Shown: piece after piece, positions 44,357 through 53,389 of the stretch
Layout of the letters: each line of letters begins with the position of its first letter
Position numbering within the stretch: the stretch's first letter is position 1
Assembly (NCBI RefSeq): GCF_014192375.1
Contig: NZ_JACHXV010000005.1
Coordinates: 186,001 to 250,000, forward strand
From: Endobacter medicaginis
GTDB lineage: Bacteria; Pseudomonadota; Alphaproteobacteria; Acetobacterales; Acetobacteraceae
Direction: 5' to 3'
Length of the DNA: 64,000 nucleotides
Position numbers and translations under genes: made by a program
Notes under the pieces: model-generated
The model's input: only the letters and a program-made list of their open reading frames with translations
Database searches by the model: none
Told to the model about the DNA's origin: nothing

Positions 44357-45598
44357 TCAGGGGATCAGGCGAGCGGCGAGGGCAGCCGCCAGCGCGGTCG
44401 GCATCGCCACCGCGCCGCAGCGCAGGAACGTCCAGAACCCGACCGCCTCGCCCTCGCGGCGGATCGCCTGGAGCCACAGAATGGTGGCCAGCGAGCCGGT
44501 CACCGAGAGGTTGGGGCCAAGATCGACGCCGATCAGCAGCGCATCCACGATCGTATCAGGAGGCTGCGCCTGCGCGATCGCCGAACTTGCGACCAGCCCG
44601 GCGGGCAGGTTGTTGACCAGGTTGCAGGCGAGTGCGAGCACGCTGCCGGCAAGGGCGGCCTGCTGGCGGGGATCAGCCATTGGTGTGCGCAGGAGGTCGG
44701 CCATATGGCCGGTCACCCCGGTCAGCTTCAGCGCCTCCACCAGCACGAACAGCCCGGCGACCAGCGGCAGCAGGCCCCAGGACACGCTCCGGACGAGCCT
44801 GAGCGGGGAGTTGCGGGTCAGCGCGCAGACGCCGAGCGCGGTCAGCGTGCCGGCAAGCGCGGTGGGAGCGCCGAGCGGGCGGTCCAGGGCGGAGATGACG
44901 ACCAGCAGCAGCGCCGTCAGGCCGATGCCTACCAGCGCCATCACGCCACCGCGCGACAGTCGGGGCGTCTCTTCGGGCACCGTGCAGCGCCCGCCGATGC
45001 GTCGTCGATACAGCAGCCGCAGCACGGCGTAGGTCGCCCCGATCGCGGCGAGCGAGGGGAGAGTGAACGAGTCGAGCCAGGCGCCGAGCGGCGGCATGTG
45101 ACCGCCATACATGACCAGGTTGGCCGGATTGGAGATCGGCAGCACGAAGCTCGCCGCGTTGGCGATCAGCGCGCAGGCCAGCAGCAGCGGCAGTGCGTCC
45201 GCCTCGGCATGGCGTGCGGCGGCAAACACCGCCGGGGTGAGGACCACGGCGGTGGCATCGTTCGACATCAGCACGGTGACGATCGCCCCGGTGCCGAACA
45301 CCAGCGTGAAGAGGCGCGGGCGCGACCCGCCGGCAAGCCGGGCCGCACAGGCGGCCACCCAGTCGAACAGTCCCTGCGCGCGCGCCGCCTCGCTGAGCAG
45401 CATCATCCCGGCGAGGAACAGATAGACATCGCCGCCCCTGCCGATCGCGCCGATCGCCGCTCCGACCGGCACCCTGCCGGTCGCGACCAGCAGCGTGGCG
45501 CCGACGACCGCCCAGATCCATTCCGGCCAGCCCAGCGGGCGCAGGATCACGCAGGCGGTGGCGACGGCGCAGATCGCCCAGATGAGCAAGACACTCAT
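44357..45598 (-). CDS. ArsB/SLC13-type anion transporter
   Basis: A 413-residue membrane protein with about 11 hydrophobic segments. Features are GRGGDVYLFLAGMMLLSEAARAQGLFDW, VFGTGAIVTVLMSNDATAVVLTPAV (re-entrant loop), ANAASFVLPISNPANLVMYG and CNLVNNLPAGLVASSAI, the repeated motifs of the ArsB/NhaD group. It may export arsenite or another anion. No arsR or arsC is adjacent, so substrate is open. The ATG overlaps the upstream MFS stop as ATGA. Confidence 0.85.
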   Translation of the reverse strand: MSVLLIWAICAVATACVILRPLGWPEWIWAVVGATLLVATGRVPVGAAIGAIGRGGDVYLFLAGMMLLSEAARAQGLFDWVAACAARLAGGSRPRLFTLVFGTGAIVTVLMSNDATAVVLTPAVFAAARHAEADALPLLLACALIANAASFVLPISNPANLVMYGGHMPPLGAWLDSFTLPSLAAIGATYAVLRLLYRRRIGGRCTVPEETPRLSRGGVMALVGIGLTALLLVVISALDRPLGAPTALAGTLTALGVCALTRNSPLRLVRSVSWGLLPLVAGLFVLVEALKLTGVTGHMADLLRTPMADPRQQAALAGSVLALACNLVNNLPAGLVASSAIAQAQPPDTIVDALLIGVDLGPNLSVTGSLATILWLQAIRREGEAVGFWTFLRCGAVAMPTALAAALAARLIP

Positions 45599-46827
45599 GC
45601 AAGGGCCCGGCCTCGCGCCCGTCGTCCGCCTTGCCTGCGCAGCACAGACGCGCCGCCGGCCCACAGCGCGACCGAGATCAGCGCAAAGCCGCCAAGCAGC
45701 ATGAAGGCGCGCGGATAGCCCAGCATCTGCGCCAGCCAGCCGCCCAGCGCCGGCGACAGGCTCGCACCGACATTCTGCACCGTGATCACCGCTCCCTGGC
45801 CGACATTGACCCGCCCGGTGCCGTCGAGCAGCCGTGCCACCAGCCCGGGCACCGCGACGCTCTGCAGACCCGCAGCGATCCCGTCGAGCATCTGCACCGG
45901 CCACACGCCCCAATGGGTGATCAGATGCCCGGCGATCACGCCGCGCAGCGGCAGCACGGCGAAAGAGACCAGCAGCGCCAGCCAGTAGCCGCCGGTGCGC
46001 CGGGCCATGCGGGTCGCCACGAAGGCCGCGACGATCATCACCCCCTGCGCGACCATCACCGTCTCGGCGGTGAACATCGCCGCATCGGCATGGCGCGACG
46101 AGACCACCGCCATGCCGTAGAGCGGCAGCATCGCGCCGTTGCCGAGATGGAAACAGGCCAGACATACCGCCAGCAGCAGCATCGGGCGGTTGCGCAACAG
46201 CTCGCGGAAGCCCTCGGCCTGTCCCTCATCGCCGTCATCGGCCGCGTTCCCCTCCAGCCCGCGCGCCGCGCGATGGTCGATCGCCGCGGCCGGGATCGAC
46301 AGCACGGAGACGATCGACAGCACCGCGAACAGCGCGGCGAGCCAGAAGATCGCCACCATGCCGAATTGCCAGCCCAGCCAGCCCGACAGTCCGGCGCCGA
46401 GCACGTTGCCGGCATGGTTGAACATCTGGTTGCGGCCGTTCTGTCCGATGAATCCGGCCTGCCGCACCACGCCGAGGGTGAGGCCGGTCACCGCCGGCCC
46501 GATCGCCGCCCCCGCCACCGCGCTTGCCACCTGGCTCAGCGCCACCACCCAGCCCGACTGCGAGACCAGCACCAGACAGGAGGCCAGAACGGTGCAGCTT
46601 CCCGTGACCACCACGACCAGCCGCTTGCGATGCGTGTGGTCGATGAACGCGCCAGCCGGGGCGGTCATCAGCATCCCGGCGACGCCGCCCAGGGTCAGCA
46701 CCGAGCCGATCGGCCCGGTGCTCCAGCCATGAGCCAGCAGGAACACCCCGAGAAACGGGCCGATGCCGGACTGCATGTCGGCCATGAAGAAATTCAGCGC
46801 CAGGAGCCCACGCTGCGCTCGCCGCAT
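45595..46827 (-). CDS. MFS transporter, paralog of the one at 24.3 kb
   Basis: A 410-residue, about 12-helix MFS protein. It opens with ALNFFMADMQSGIGPFLGVFL, closely matching the other MFS in this window, and shares LPLRGVIAG and QMLDGIAAGLQS late segments. Cation-type residues and substrate are unknown. ATG 46827 has AGGA 7 bases upstream; a TTG at 46872 with GGGAGA is an alternative, and the paralog also begins with TTG. Coupled by ATGA to the ArsB-type pump, so the two may export related compounds. Confidence 0.85.
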   Translation of the reverse strand: MRRAQRGLLALNFFMADMQSGIGPFLGVFLLAHGWSTGPIGSVLTLGGVAGMLMTAPAGAFIDHTHRKRLVVVVTGSCTVLASCLVLVSQSGWVVALSQVASAVAGAAIGPAVTGLTLGVVRQAGFIGQNGRNQMFNHAGNVLGAGLSGWLGWQFGMVAIFWLAALFAVLSIVSVLSIPAAAIDHRAARGLEGNAADDGDEGQAEGFRELLRNRPMLLLAVCLACFHLGNGAMLPLYGMAVVSSRHADAAMFTAETVMVAQGVMIVAAFVATRMARRTGGYWLALLVSFAVLPLRGVIAGHLITHWGVWPVQMLDGIAAGLQSVAVPGLVARLLDGTGRVNVGQGAVITVQNVGASLSPALGGWLAQMLGYPRAFMLLGGFALISVALWAGGASVLRRQGGRRARGRALA

Positions 46828-46944
46828 CTGCCGGTCCTGTTGCCCGTCCGACTGTGCGTTCGCGTTCGCCAAGACCGTGATCTCCCGTCGTGCGCCGCCG
46901 CCCCGGCAGGGCAAGCAGCGCCCGTGCGGCGTGCGCAGAGCGCG

Positions 46945-47868
46945 TTACGCCTGACGCAAAGCCGGGTTTCCCGCCTCCGTCGCCGACGGGGCGAAGCGCG
47001 CCACCAGTGCATCGAGCAGCACGCGCGTCTTGAGCGGCAGGTGCCGTGCGCTCGGATGCAGTGCCACCACTGGCGCATCGCCGCCATGCCACCCGGGCAG
47101 CACGCGTTCGAGCCGCCGGCTGGCGAGATCGTCGGCTACGTCGATGGCGGATTTCAGCATGATGCCGAAACCCGACAGCGCCCAGTCATGCACCGCATCG
47201 CCGCTGTCCGCGTGCAGCCGCGCCGGCGCGTCGAGTTCGGCGGTGCGCCCGTCGGCACCGTGCAGGCGCCACGGCGCGGCCGCGCCGCCATAGCGCAGGA
47301 ACGCGTGTCCGCGGAGCTGCTCTGGCGCATCCGGCCGGCCGGCCGTGTCGAGATAGGCGGGTGCGGCGACCAGGATGCGCTGGTTGTCGGCAAGCCGGCG
47401 CATCACCGCCGAACTGTCGGCCGGCCGGCCGATCCGCACCGCCACGTCGAACCCCTCGCCGACCAGATCCACCACCCGGTCGCTCAGCGCCAGCTGCACG
47501 CTCAGCCGCGGATGCAGCGCCGCGAGCCCTCCGAGCAGAGGGGCGACGAAACGGCGGCCGAACGAGACCGGCGCGCTGACCCGCAACAGGCCGGAAGGCT
47601 CGTCCCGCGCTCCGGCCAGCCGCAGTTCGGCCTGGTCCAGCCCGTCCAGCGCGGCCTCGATCGCATCGAGCAGGCGCGCACCGTCCTGGGTCGGCGACAG
47701 CGCCCGTGTGGTGCGGTGGATCAGCCGCATGCCCACCCGGCGCTCCAGCACGGCCAGCCGCCGGCTGACCACCGCCAGCGTCACCCCGAGCCTTCGGGCC
47801 GCCGCCGACAGGCTGCCCTCGGCCAAGATGGCGCGAAATGTCCTGAGCTCGTTGAGGTCGTCCAACAC
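46945..47868 (-). CDS. LysR-family transcriptional regulator
   Basis: A 307-residue regulator. Helix-turn-helix is LRTFRAILAEGSLSAAARRLGVTLAVVSRRLAVLERRVGMRLIHRT, then a periplasmic-binding-like effector domain. It is divergent from an SDR gene across 108 bases, the classic LysR arrangement, so it probably controls that SDR and itself. TATAAT (47917-47912, minus strand) in the gap may be its -10. Confidence 0.93.
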   Translation of the reverse strand: MLDDLNELRTFRAILAEGSLSAAARRLGVTLAVVSRRLAVLERRVGMRLIHRTTRALSPTQDGARLLDAIEAALDGLDQAELRLAGARDEPSGLLRVSAPVSFGRRFVAPLLGGLAALHPRLSVQLALSDRVVDLVGEGFDVAVRIGRPADSSAVMRRLADNQRILVAAPAYLDTAGRPDAPEQLRGHAFLRYGGAAAPWRLHGADGRTAELDAPARLHADSGDAVHDWALSGFGIMLKSAIDVADDLASRRLERVLPGWHGGDAPVVALHPSARHLPLKTRVLLDALVARFAPSATEAGNPALRQA

Positions 47869-47976
47869 CGATTATCAAACCAGACGCAACAGATCATCTC
47901 ATTTCACGCCAATTATATCATCCGTAGCAAGGAGCCATCCTCGCTGTATCCGAAGATCACAGCAGCAGGAGACCTC

Positions 47977-48690
47977 ATGAGCGAGTCCACGACCACGGCC
48001 CTTTCCAACAGCCGTGTGCTCGTCATCGGTGCGACAGGTGGCATTGGCGCCGCCACTGCGCGCGCCTTCGCCACCGCTGGCGCGCATGTCGTGGCCGCGG
48101 GCCGCGATGCCGCGAAGCTCGCGGCGACGGGTGCTGCGCACACGGCGCGGCTCGACCTGCTCGACAACGACGCAATCGAGGCGCTCTTCGCCGCCGAGAC
48201 GGCATTCGATCACGTCGTCATCGCGGCGGCGGCGACGGTCTCGGGACCGGTCGGCCGCCTGCCGCTCGAGGATGCCTACAGCTCGATGCAGAGCAAGTTC
48301 TGGGGCGCCTACCGCGTCGCGCGCGCGGCCAGGATCGCCGATGGCGGTTCGCTGACCTTCATCTCCGGTTTCCTGTCGCACCGTCCGAGTGCCGCCTCCG
48401 TGCTGCAGGGCGCGATCAACGCCGCCCTCGAGGCTCTCGGACGCGGCCTTGCCCTCGAACGCGCACCGCTCCGCGTCAACACGGTCTCGCCCGGACTGAT
48501 CGACACGCCGCTCTGGGCCGGCATGGCAGACGAGGCGCGCTCGGCGATGTTCGACAGCACGGCCCGGCGTCTGCCCGCCCGGCGCATCGGCAAACCGGAC
48601 GATGTCGCTCAGGCGGTGCTGTTCGTCGCCGCCAACCCGTTCGTCACCGGCACCACCGTGACCGTCGACGGCGGCGGCACGATCGCCTGA
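47977..48690 (+). CDS. SDR-family protein with atypical active site
   Basis: A 237-residue Rossmann-fold short-chain dehydrogenase. The nucleotide motif VLVIGATGGIGAATARAF is intact, as are PGLIDTPLW and the C-terminal TVDGGG. However the usual YxxxK is replaced: the equivalent region reads SGFLSHRPSAASVLQGAINAALEAL, without Tyr or Lys, so classical ketoreductase chemistry is doubtful. AGGAGA precedes ATG 47977. Divergent LysR regulator. Confidence 0.85.
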   Translation: MSESTTTALSNSRVLVIGATGGIGAATARAFATAGAHVVAAGRDAAKLAATGAAHTARLDLLDNDAIEALFAAETAFDHVVIAAAATVSGPVGRLPLEDAYSSMQSKFWGAYRVARAARIADGGSLTFISGFLSHRPSAASVLQGAINAALEALGRGLALERAPLRVNTVSPGLIDTPLWAGMADEARSAMFDSTARRLPARRIGKPDDVAQAVLFVAANPFVTGTTVTVDGGGTIA

Positions 48691-48805
48691 TCGGCTGGCA
48701 GCCGCCGGCAGAGAAGCACACGACCGGCAACGGGCATCTGGGGGACAATTCGACCGTTCTCCAGCAGATGGGCCCGGTGCCCAACCAAGATCGGAGACCG
48801 AGACG

Positions 48806-49897
48806 ATGCTGACACCGGATCGACGCGCCGTGTTGCTGGGCCTGGCAGGAACCGCGCTCGCCTCTGCAACGGCGCGCGCAGCGCCTGCACTCACGGAGGT
48901 CTTCGCCTCCGGCCTCGTCATCAACGGCGTCGCCACCAGCCGCGACGGACGTCTGTTCCTGCCGGTGCAGCCTGCCGCCCCGGGCGAGTCGGCTCAGGTG
49001 GTCGAGGTGCGCGCCGGCCAGCCCGTCGCCTGATCGGACGCGCACTGGAACGGCTGGCGGCCGGGCATGGACGGAGCGGACCGCTTCGTCGGCGTCAACG
49101 CGCTGCGCATCGGTCCGGACGGAGACCTGTGGGTGGTCGATCGTGGCGGACCGGGGATCGGCAAGCCGCTCGCACCGCACGGGCCCAAGCTGCTGCGCTT
49201 CGACATCGCCAGCGCTCGGCTGGCGCGCAGCTACGATCTCGGCGCGGTGACGCTGCCGTGGAGCTTCGTCGATGACGTGCGTTTCAACGGTCGTCGCGCC
49301 TATCTCACTGACGCCGGCGATCCGGGCCTGATCGTGCTCGATCTCGACAGCGGCCGCGGCAGGCGGGTGTTGCAGGGCCATCCCTCCACGGTCGCGCAGA
49401 CGCCGCTGGTTGCCGAAGGTCGCCCGCTGCGCGATGCGAAGGGCGACCCTGTCGTCATTCATGCAGACCAGCTCGAGATTTCTCCCGACGGGCGATGGTT
49501 CTATTACCAACCCTCCAACGGCCGTCTGTCGCGCATCGAGACCCGGTTTCTCGATGATCCCGCCCTGTCGGATGCCGAACTCGGCCGCCATGTCGAACGC
49601 TTTGCCGACACGCCCTCGACCGGCGGCACCGCCATCGACGCCAACGGAACCATCTATCTGTCCGACACCGACCGCAGTCGCATCCTCACCATCTCGCCCA
49701 CCGGCCGCATCGCGACCCTGATCGCCGATCCGCGGCTGGTCTGGGTGGACGCGATGTGGATCGACGATCATGGGAACCTGCTGATGCCCGCCTCACAACT
49801 CAACCGTACCGCCGGGCTGCATGACGGAACCTCCGTCGTGCGCCCGCCCATCGTGCTCTACAGCCTCGCACTCGGTGTGAAGGCGGTGCGGCGATGA
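48806..49897 (+). pseudogene. Major royal jelly/SMP-30-like protein gene broken by in-frame TGA
   Basis: Two parts in the same frame. Residues 1-75 hold a twin-arginine-like signal (PDRRAVLLGLAGTALASATARA) and the first propeller strand (ASGLVINGVATSRDGRLFLP). Codon 76 (49031-49033) is TGA, then the frame continues without another stop to 49897 with WNGWRPGMDGADRFVGVNALR, ADQLEISPDGRWFYYQPSNG and DTPSTGGTAIDANGTIYLSDTDRS, typical of the MRJP family, often lactonase-like. A single base change or an assembly error is the simplest reading. The downstream part alone (from 49067) would lack signal and first blade. Its end overlaps the next gene as ATGA. Confidence 0.8.
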
Positions 49898-50934
49898 ACA
49901 CCGCACTCGTCGCCGGTGCCACCGGCATCATCGGCAAGGCGCTGCTGGAGGAACTCGCGCGGACCGAGGGCTGGACGGCGCGCGCCCTGTCGCGCAGCGG
50001 CACGGGCGGTATCGCCGCCGATCTCTCCGACGCCGCCGCCACACGTGCGGCACTGAAGGATGCTGCCGACACCACACATGTCTTCTACGCGGCCTATGGC
50101 ACGGGTGGCGGGTTCGACGGCGAGGAGCGCGTCAATTCGGCGATGTTGCGTCATCTGCTCGACGGTCTTGCCGCGGTCGGCGCGCCTGTGCAGCGTGTGG
50201 TGCTGTATCAGGGTGCCAAGGTCTATGGCGTGCATCTCGGGCCGGTCGCCTCGCCCTTCTACGAGGACGACAATCCCCGCCCGATCGGCCCGAATTTCTA
50301 CTTCACCCAGGAAGACGAACTGCGCCGCCGCGCCGCTTCGGGCGGGCCCTCCTTCGCCATCCTGCGCCCCGACGTGATGGTCGGCGATGCCGGTGGCAAT
50401 GCGATGAACATCGCCACCGTGATCGGCGCCTACGCAGCGCTGACCAGGGCCGATGGTGCTGCCTTCCGCTTTCCCGGCAGCGCCGACACCTATGACCGCG
50501 TGCTCGCGCAGTTCACCGACGCGCACGCGCTGGCCCGCGCCAGCCTGTGGGCGGCGACCGCCGGGGCCGCGGCGGGACAGGCATTCAACTACGTCCACCC
50601 GCCGTTCCGCTGGCGCCGTGTGTGGGAGCGGGTGGCGGGGCATTTCCAGCTCGATATCGGCACGCCGATCCCGTTCTCGCTCGCCGGCCACATGCCTCTG
50701 CTGGAGCCGGTCTGGGACCGCCTCGCCTCGGGCCTCGTGCAGCCCGACTACGGCCGGGCGGTGGGCTGGGGCTTCGGTGACTTCGTGTTCGGATCGGCCT
50801 TCGACGTGGTCTCCGACATGACCAAGATCCGCCTCGCCGGCTTCAGCCACGATGTCGATCCGGTCGCCGCGCTGATCGCGGCGATCGAACGGCAGATCGC
50901 CGGGCGCATCCTGCCGCCGATCCGACCGGCTTGA
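49894..50934 (+). CDS. PRISE-type NAD(P)-dependent short-chain reductase
   Basis: A 346-residue extended SDR. ATGIIGKALLEEL nucleotide motif, VVLYQGAKVYGVHLG (Tyr/Lys region) and NFYFTQEDELRRRA match progesterone 5-beta-reductase/iridoid-synthase-like (PRISE) enzymes, which reduce activated enone double bonds. The bacterial substrate is unknown. Overlaps the broken MRJP gene as ATGA, so the two were likely co-expressed. Confidence 0.86.
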   Translation: MNTALVAGATGIIGKALLEELARTEGWTARALSRSGTGGIAADLSDAAATRAALKDAADTTHVFYAAYGTGGGFDGEERVNSAMLRHLLDGLAAVGAPVQRVVLYQGAKVYGVHLGPVASPFYEDDNPRPIGPNFYFTQEDELRRRAASGGPSFAILRPDVMVGDAGGNAMNIATVIGAYAALTRADGAAFRFPGSADTYDRVLAQFTDAHALARASLWAATAGAAAGQAFNYVHPPFRWRRVWERVAGHFQLDIGTPIPFSLAGHMPLLEPVWDRLASGLVQPDYGRAVGWGFGDFVFGSAFDVVSDMTKIRLAGFSHDVDPVAALIAAIERQIAGRILPPIRPA

Positions 50935-50967
50935 CCCTCGAGCGGGGCTGAGGGTTACGCTGCCCGC

Positions 50968-51651
50968 ATGAGCAGGCATATCGTCCATGTGGTCAGCAAC
51001 GTCGCCCATTACGACGACCCGTCACATCCGACCGGGCTGTGGCTGTCGGAGCTGACCCATGCCTGGGACATCTTCGCCGCCCGGGGCTTCTCGCAGCGGC
51101 TGGTCAGTCCGCGCGGTGGCGTCTCGCCGCTCGAGCCCCGTGCGCTGAATTGGCCGCTGCTCGATGCGTCGGCCCGCGCCTGGCTCGGCGATCCCGCCCG
51201 TATGGCGTTGCTGCAGGCGACTGCTTCCCCGGAGGAGATCGATCCCGCCGGTGTCGATGCACTCTACTTCACCGGTGGACACGCGGTGATGTGGGACTTT
51301 CCCGACAGTCCTGGGCTGCAGGCTCTGACCCGCGCGGTGTGGGAGCGCGGCGGCGTGGTCTCGGCGGTCTGTCACGGCTATTGCGGCCTGCTGAACACGC
51401 GGCTGTCGGACGGCACGCTGCTGGTCGCGGGACGGCGGATCACCGGGTTCTCCTGGAGCGAGGAGGTGCTGGCCGGGGTGGCGAAACTGATGCCCTACAA
51501 TGCCGAAGCGGAGATGAAGCGGCGCGGGGCGCTGTATCGCAAGGCGCTGGTGCCGTTCGTCAGCCACGTCGTCGCCGACGGACGTCTGGTGAGCGGTCAG
51601 AACCCATTCTCGGCGAAGGCGACCGCCGAACGCGTGCTCACGCTGCTTTAG
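50968..51651 (+). CDS. DJ-1/PfpI-family protein (class I glutamine-amidotransferase-like)
   Basis: A 227-residue protein. Nucleophile-elbow Cys in VSAVCHGYCGLLN, substrate region GLWLSELTHAWDIFAARGF and YFTGGHAVMWDFPD resemble the Hsp31/YDR533C group, which act as chaperone or glyoxalase III-type glyoxal detoxifiers. Downstream of the PRISE gene by 33 bases. Its TAG stop overlaps the convergent merR TAA. Confidence 0.88.
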   Translation: MSRHIVHVVSNVAHYDDPSHPTGLWLSELTHAWDIFAARGFSQRLVSPRGGVSPLEPRALNWPLLDASARAWLGDPARMALLQATASPEEIDPAGVDALYFTGGHAVMWDFPDSPGLQALTRAVWERGGVVSAVCHGYCGLLNTRLSDGTLLVAGRRITGFSWSEEVLAGVAKLMPYNAEAEMKRRGALYRKALVPFVSHVVADGRLVSGQNPFSAKATAERVLTLL

Positions 51652-52079
51652 GTCTCGTCCAGCCCGCCGAGGATGCTGCCCAGCACCCGGCGTGCATTCG
51701 CCGTGCAGTCGATGTCTTCGGGTCTGGTCTCGATCTGTCCGATCACGGTCAGCAGACCGGCGCGGCTCGCCGCGAGCTTCGCCTCGAGCGCCTCGATTTC
51801 AGCGACCTTGCGGCGCAGTGTGCCGAGCAGCGCGTCATGGTCCCAGCGGCCCAGCTCTCCCGGTAGCAGGGTGCGGATCTCGTCGAGGCTGAAACCGGCC
51901 TTCTGGGCGGCGTTGATCAGTTCGAGCGTCACAGCCGCCTCAGACGGATAGGTGCGGTAGCCGTTCGCCCGTCGCCCGACCTCGCCGAGCAGGCCGATGC
52001 TCTCGTAGAAACGGATCCGCGACGCCGTCAGCCCGGTGCGTCTGGCCAGCTCTCCGATCTTCATTGCCGTCGTGCTCAT
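51648..52079 (-). CDS. MerR-family transcriptional regulator
   Basis: A 143-residue regulator. Winged helix KIGELARRTGLTASRIRFYESIGLLGEVGRRANGYRTY, then a dimerisation coiled coil (LRRKVAEIEALEAKLAASRAG). A single Cys near the C-terminus (DIDCTANAR) makes a classical metal or SoxR Fe-S site unlikely. Divergent from the old-yellow-enzyme operon across 77 bases with a MerR-type promoter. An internal ATG at 52064 is possible. Confidence 0.92.
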   Translation of the reverse strand: MSTTAMKIGELARRTGLTASRIRFYESIGLLGEVGRRANGYRTYPSEAAVTLELINAAQKAGFSLDEIRTLLPGELGRWDHDALLGTLRRKVAEIEALEAKLAASRAGLLTVIGQIETRPEDIDCTANARRVLGSILGGLDET

Positions 52080-52098
52080 TGTCTTGAGAATTATTGCT

Positions 52099-52129
52099 TG
52101 AGATTAAACTTAACTCAAAGGTTAAACAT
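52099..52129 (+). promoter_or_regulatory. MerR-type promoter with 19-base spacer and dyad
   Basis: A -35 TTGAGA (52099-52104) and a -10 TAAACA (52124-52129) lie 19 bases apart, the long spacing that MerR activators correct. An inverted repeat TTGAG (52099-52103) / CTCAA (52115-52119) overlaps the spacer. CTTGAGA also occurs as a direct repeat (52084-52090 and 52098-52104). Confidence 0.7.
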
Positions 52130-52156
52130 GATGCAACGATTGTCTGGAGACCACCC

Positions 52157-53389
52157 GTGTCGCTGTTCTCGCCGCTCACCCTGCCCAACGGGGCGATCCT
52201 GCCCAACCGCATCGCCAAGGCGGCGATGGAGGAGAACATGGCCGATGCCGACCATGCGCCCTCCGCGTCGCTGATCCGGCTCTATGAGGCCTGGGGCAGG
52301 GGAGGGTCGGGCCTGATCATCACCGGCAACGTGATGGTCGATGCGCGCGCGATGACCGGACCCGCCGGCGTGGTGCTGGAGGAGCCGAGCCATCTCGACC
52401 GCTTCCGCGACTGGGCGCGGGCCGGCCGCGCCGGGGGCGCGCAACTGTGGATGCAGATCAACCATCCCGGCCGGCAGATGCCGGCCGCGCTGGGCCAGCC
52501 GACGCTCGCGCCCTCGGCGGTCGCACTCGATCTCGGGCGCCAGTCGCGCGTGTTCGCGCCGCCGCGCGAGATGACCGAGGCCGAGATCGACGATGTACGT
52601 CGTCGCTTCGTCACCGCCGCCGGCCTCGCCGCACAGGCCGGCTTCAGCGGCGTCGAGATCCACGCCGCCCATGGCTACCTGCTGAGCCAGTTCCTCTCCC
52701 CGCTCGCCAATCGCCGCACTGACCGCTGGGGCGGCAGCCTGGAAAACCGCGCCCGCCTGCTGCTCGACATCGTTCGCGACGTGCGCGCGGCGGTTCCGCC
52801 CGACTTTGCTGTCGCCGTGAAGCTCAATTCGGCCGATTTCCAGCGCGGCGGCTTCTCGCCCGACGACGCGAAGGCGGTGGTGGCGATGCTGTCGCCGCTG
52901 GGCGTGGACCTCGTCGAACTCTCGGGTGGCAGCTACGAGGCGCCGGCGATGATGGGCTCGGCGCGCGACGAACGCACCCTGGCCCGCGAGGCCTATTTCC
53001 TCGAGTTCGCCCGTGACATTGCCGCCGTCGCGACCATGCCTCTGATGGTCACAGGTGGCATCCGGCGGCGCGCGGTCGCCGAGAAGGTGATCGCCAGCGG
53101 CGTCGCGGTCGCCGGCCTCGCCACCGCGCTGGCGATTGCCCCCGACCTGCCCGAACGCTGGCGCCGCGGGACAGACGATGCCCCTGCGCTGCGTCCCGTT
53201 ACCTGGAAGAACAAGCCGCTCGCGTCGACGGCGCTGATGTCGGCGGTGCGCTACCAGCTCGCCCGGGTCAGTCGAGGCCGCCGACCCCGGCCTGGCGTCC
53301 CGCCGCTGTTCGCGCTGATCGCAGCCCAGCTGACGGCGAAGCGCCAGACACGCGCGTATCGCGCGTGGATGGCGGCGCGCCATGCTTGA
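52157..53389 (+). CDS. NADH:flavin oxidoreductase (old yellow enzyme family)
   Basis: A 410-residue FMN-dependent TIM-barrel reductase. It has LFSPLTLPNGAILPNRIAKAAM at the start, QINHPGRQMP (substrate His) and HAAHGYLLSQFLSPLANRRTDRWGG. It would reduce activated alkenes or quinone-like electrophiles. The GTG start at 52157 has TGGAGA 7 bases upstream; the frame is open to 52094, inside the promoter. First gene of the OYE-ADC-hydrolase-ALDH operon; its end overlaps the next gene by eight bases. Confidence 0.9.
   Translation: MSLFSPLTLPNGAILPNRIAKAAMEENMADADHAPSASLIRLYEAWGRGGSGLIITGNVMVDARAMTGPAGVVLEEPSHLDRFRDWARAGRAGGAQLWMQINHPGRQMPAALGQPTLAPSAVALDLGRQSRVFAPPREMTEAEIDDVRRRFVTAAGLAAQAGFSGVEIHAAHGYLLSQFLSPLANRRTDRWGGSLENRARLLLDIVRDVRAAVPPDFAVAVKLNSADFQRGGFSPDDAKAVVAMLSPLGVDLVELSGGSYEAPAMMGSARDERTLAREAYFLEFARDIAAVATMPLMVTGGIRRRAVAEKVIASGVAVAGLATALAIAPDLPERWRRGTDDAPALRPVTWKNKPLASTALMSAVRYQLARVSRGRRPRPGVPPLFALIAAQLTAKRQTRAYRAWMAARHA

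Noticed and set aside
45599-46165. Upstream extension of the ArsB-type gene
   Set aside because: It overlaps the MFS gene in another frame and is Arg/Gly-rich without homology. The ATGA junction at 45598 gives the real start.
45631-47976. Very long plus-strand frame running into the SDR gene
   Set aside because: It is antisense to an MFS and a LysR gene and shows no domain. Only the part from the ATG at 47977 has SDR motifs and a ribosome site.
49031-49033. TGA as a selenocysteine codon in the MRJP-like gene
   Set aside because: No selenoprotein is known to me in this family and I see no clear bacterial SECIS-like hairpin just after the codon. Mutation or sequence error is simpler.
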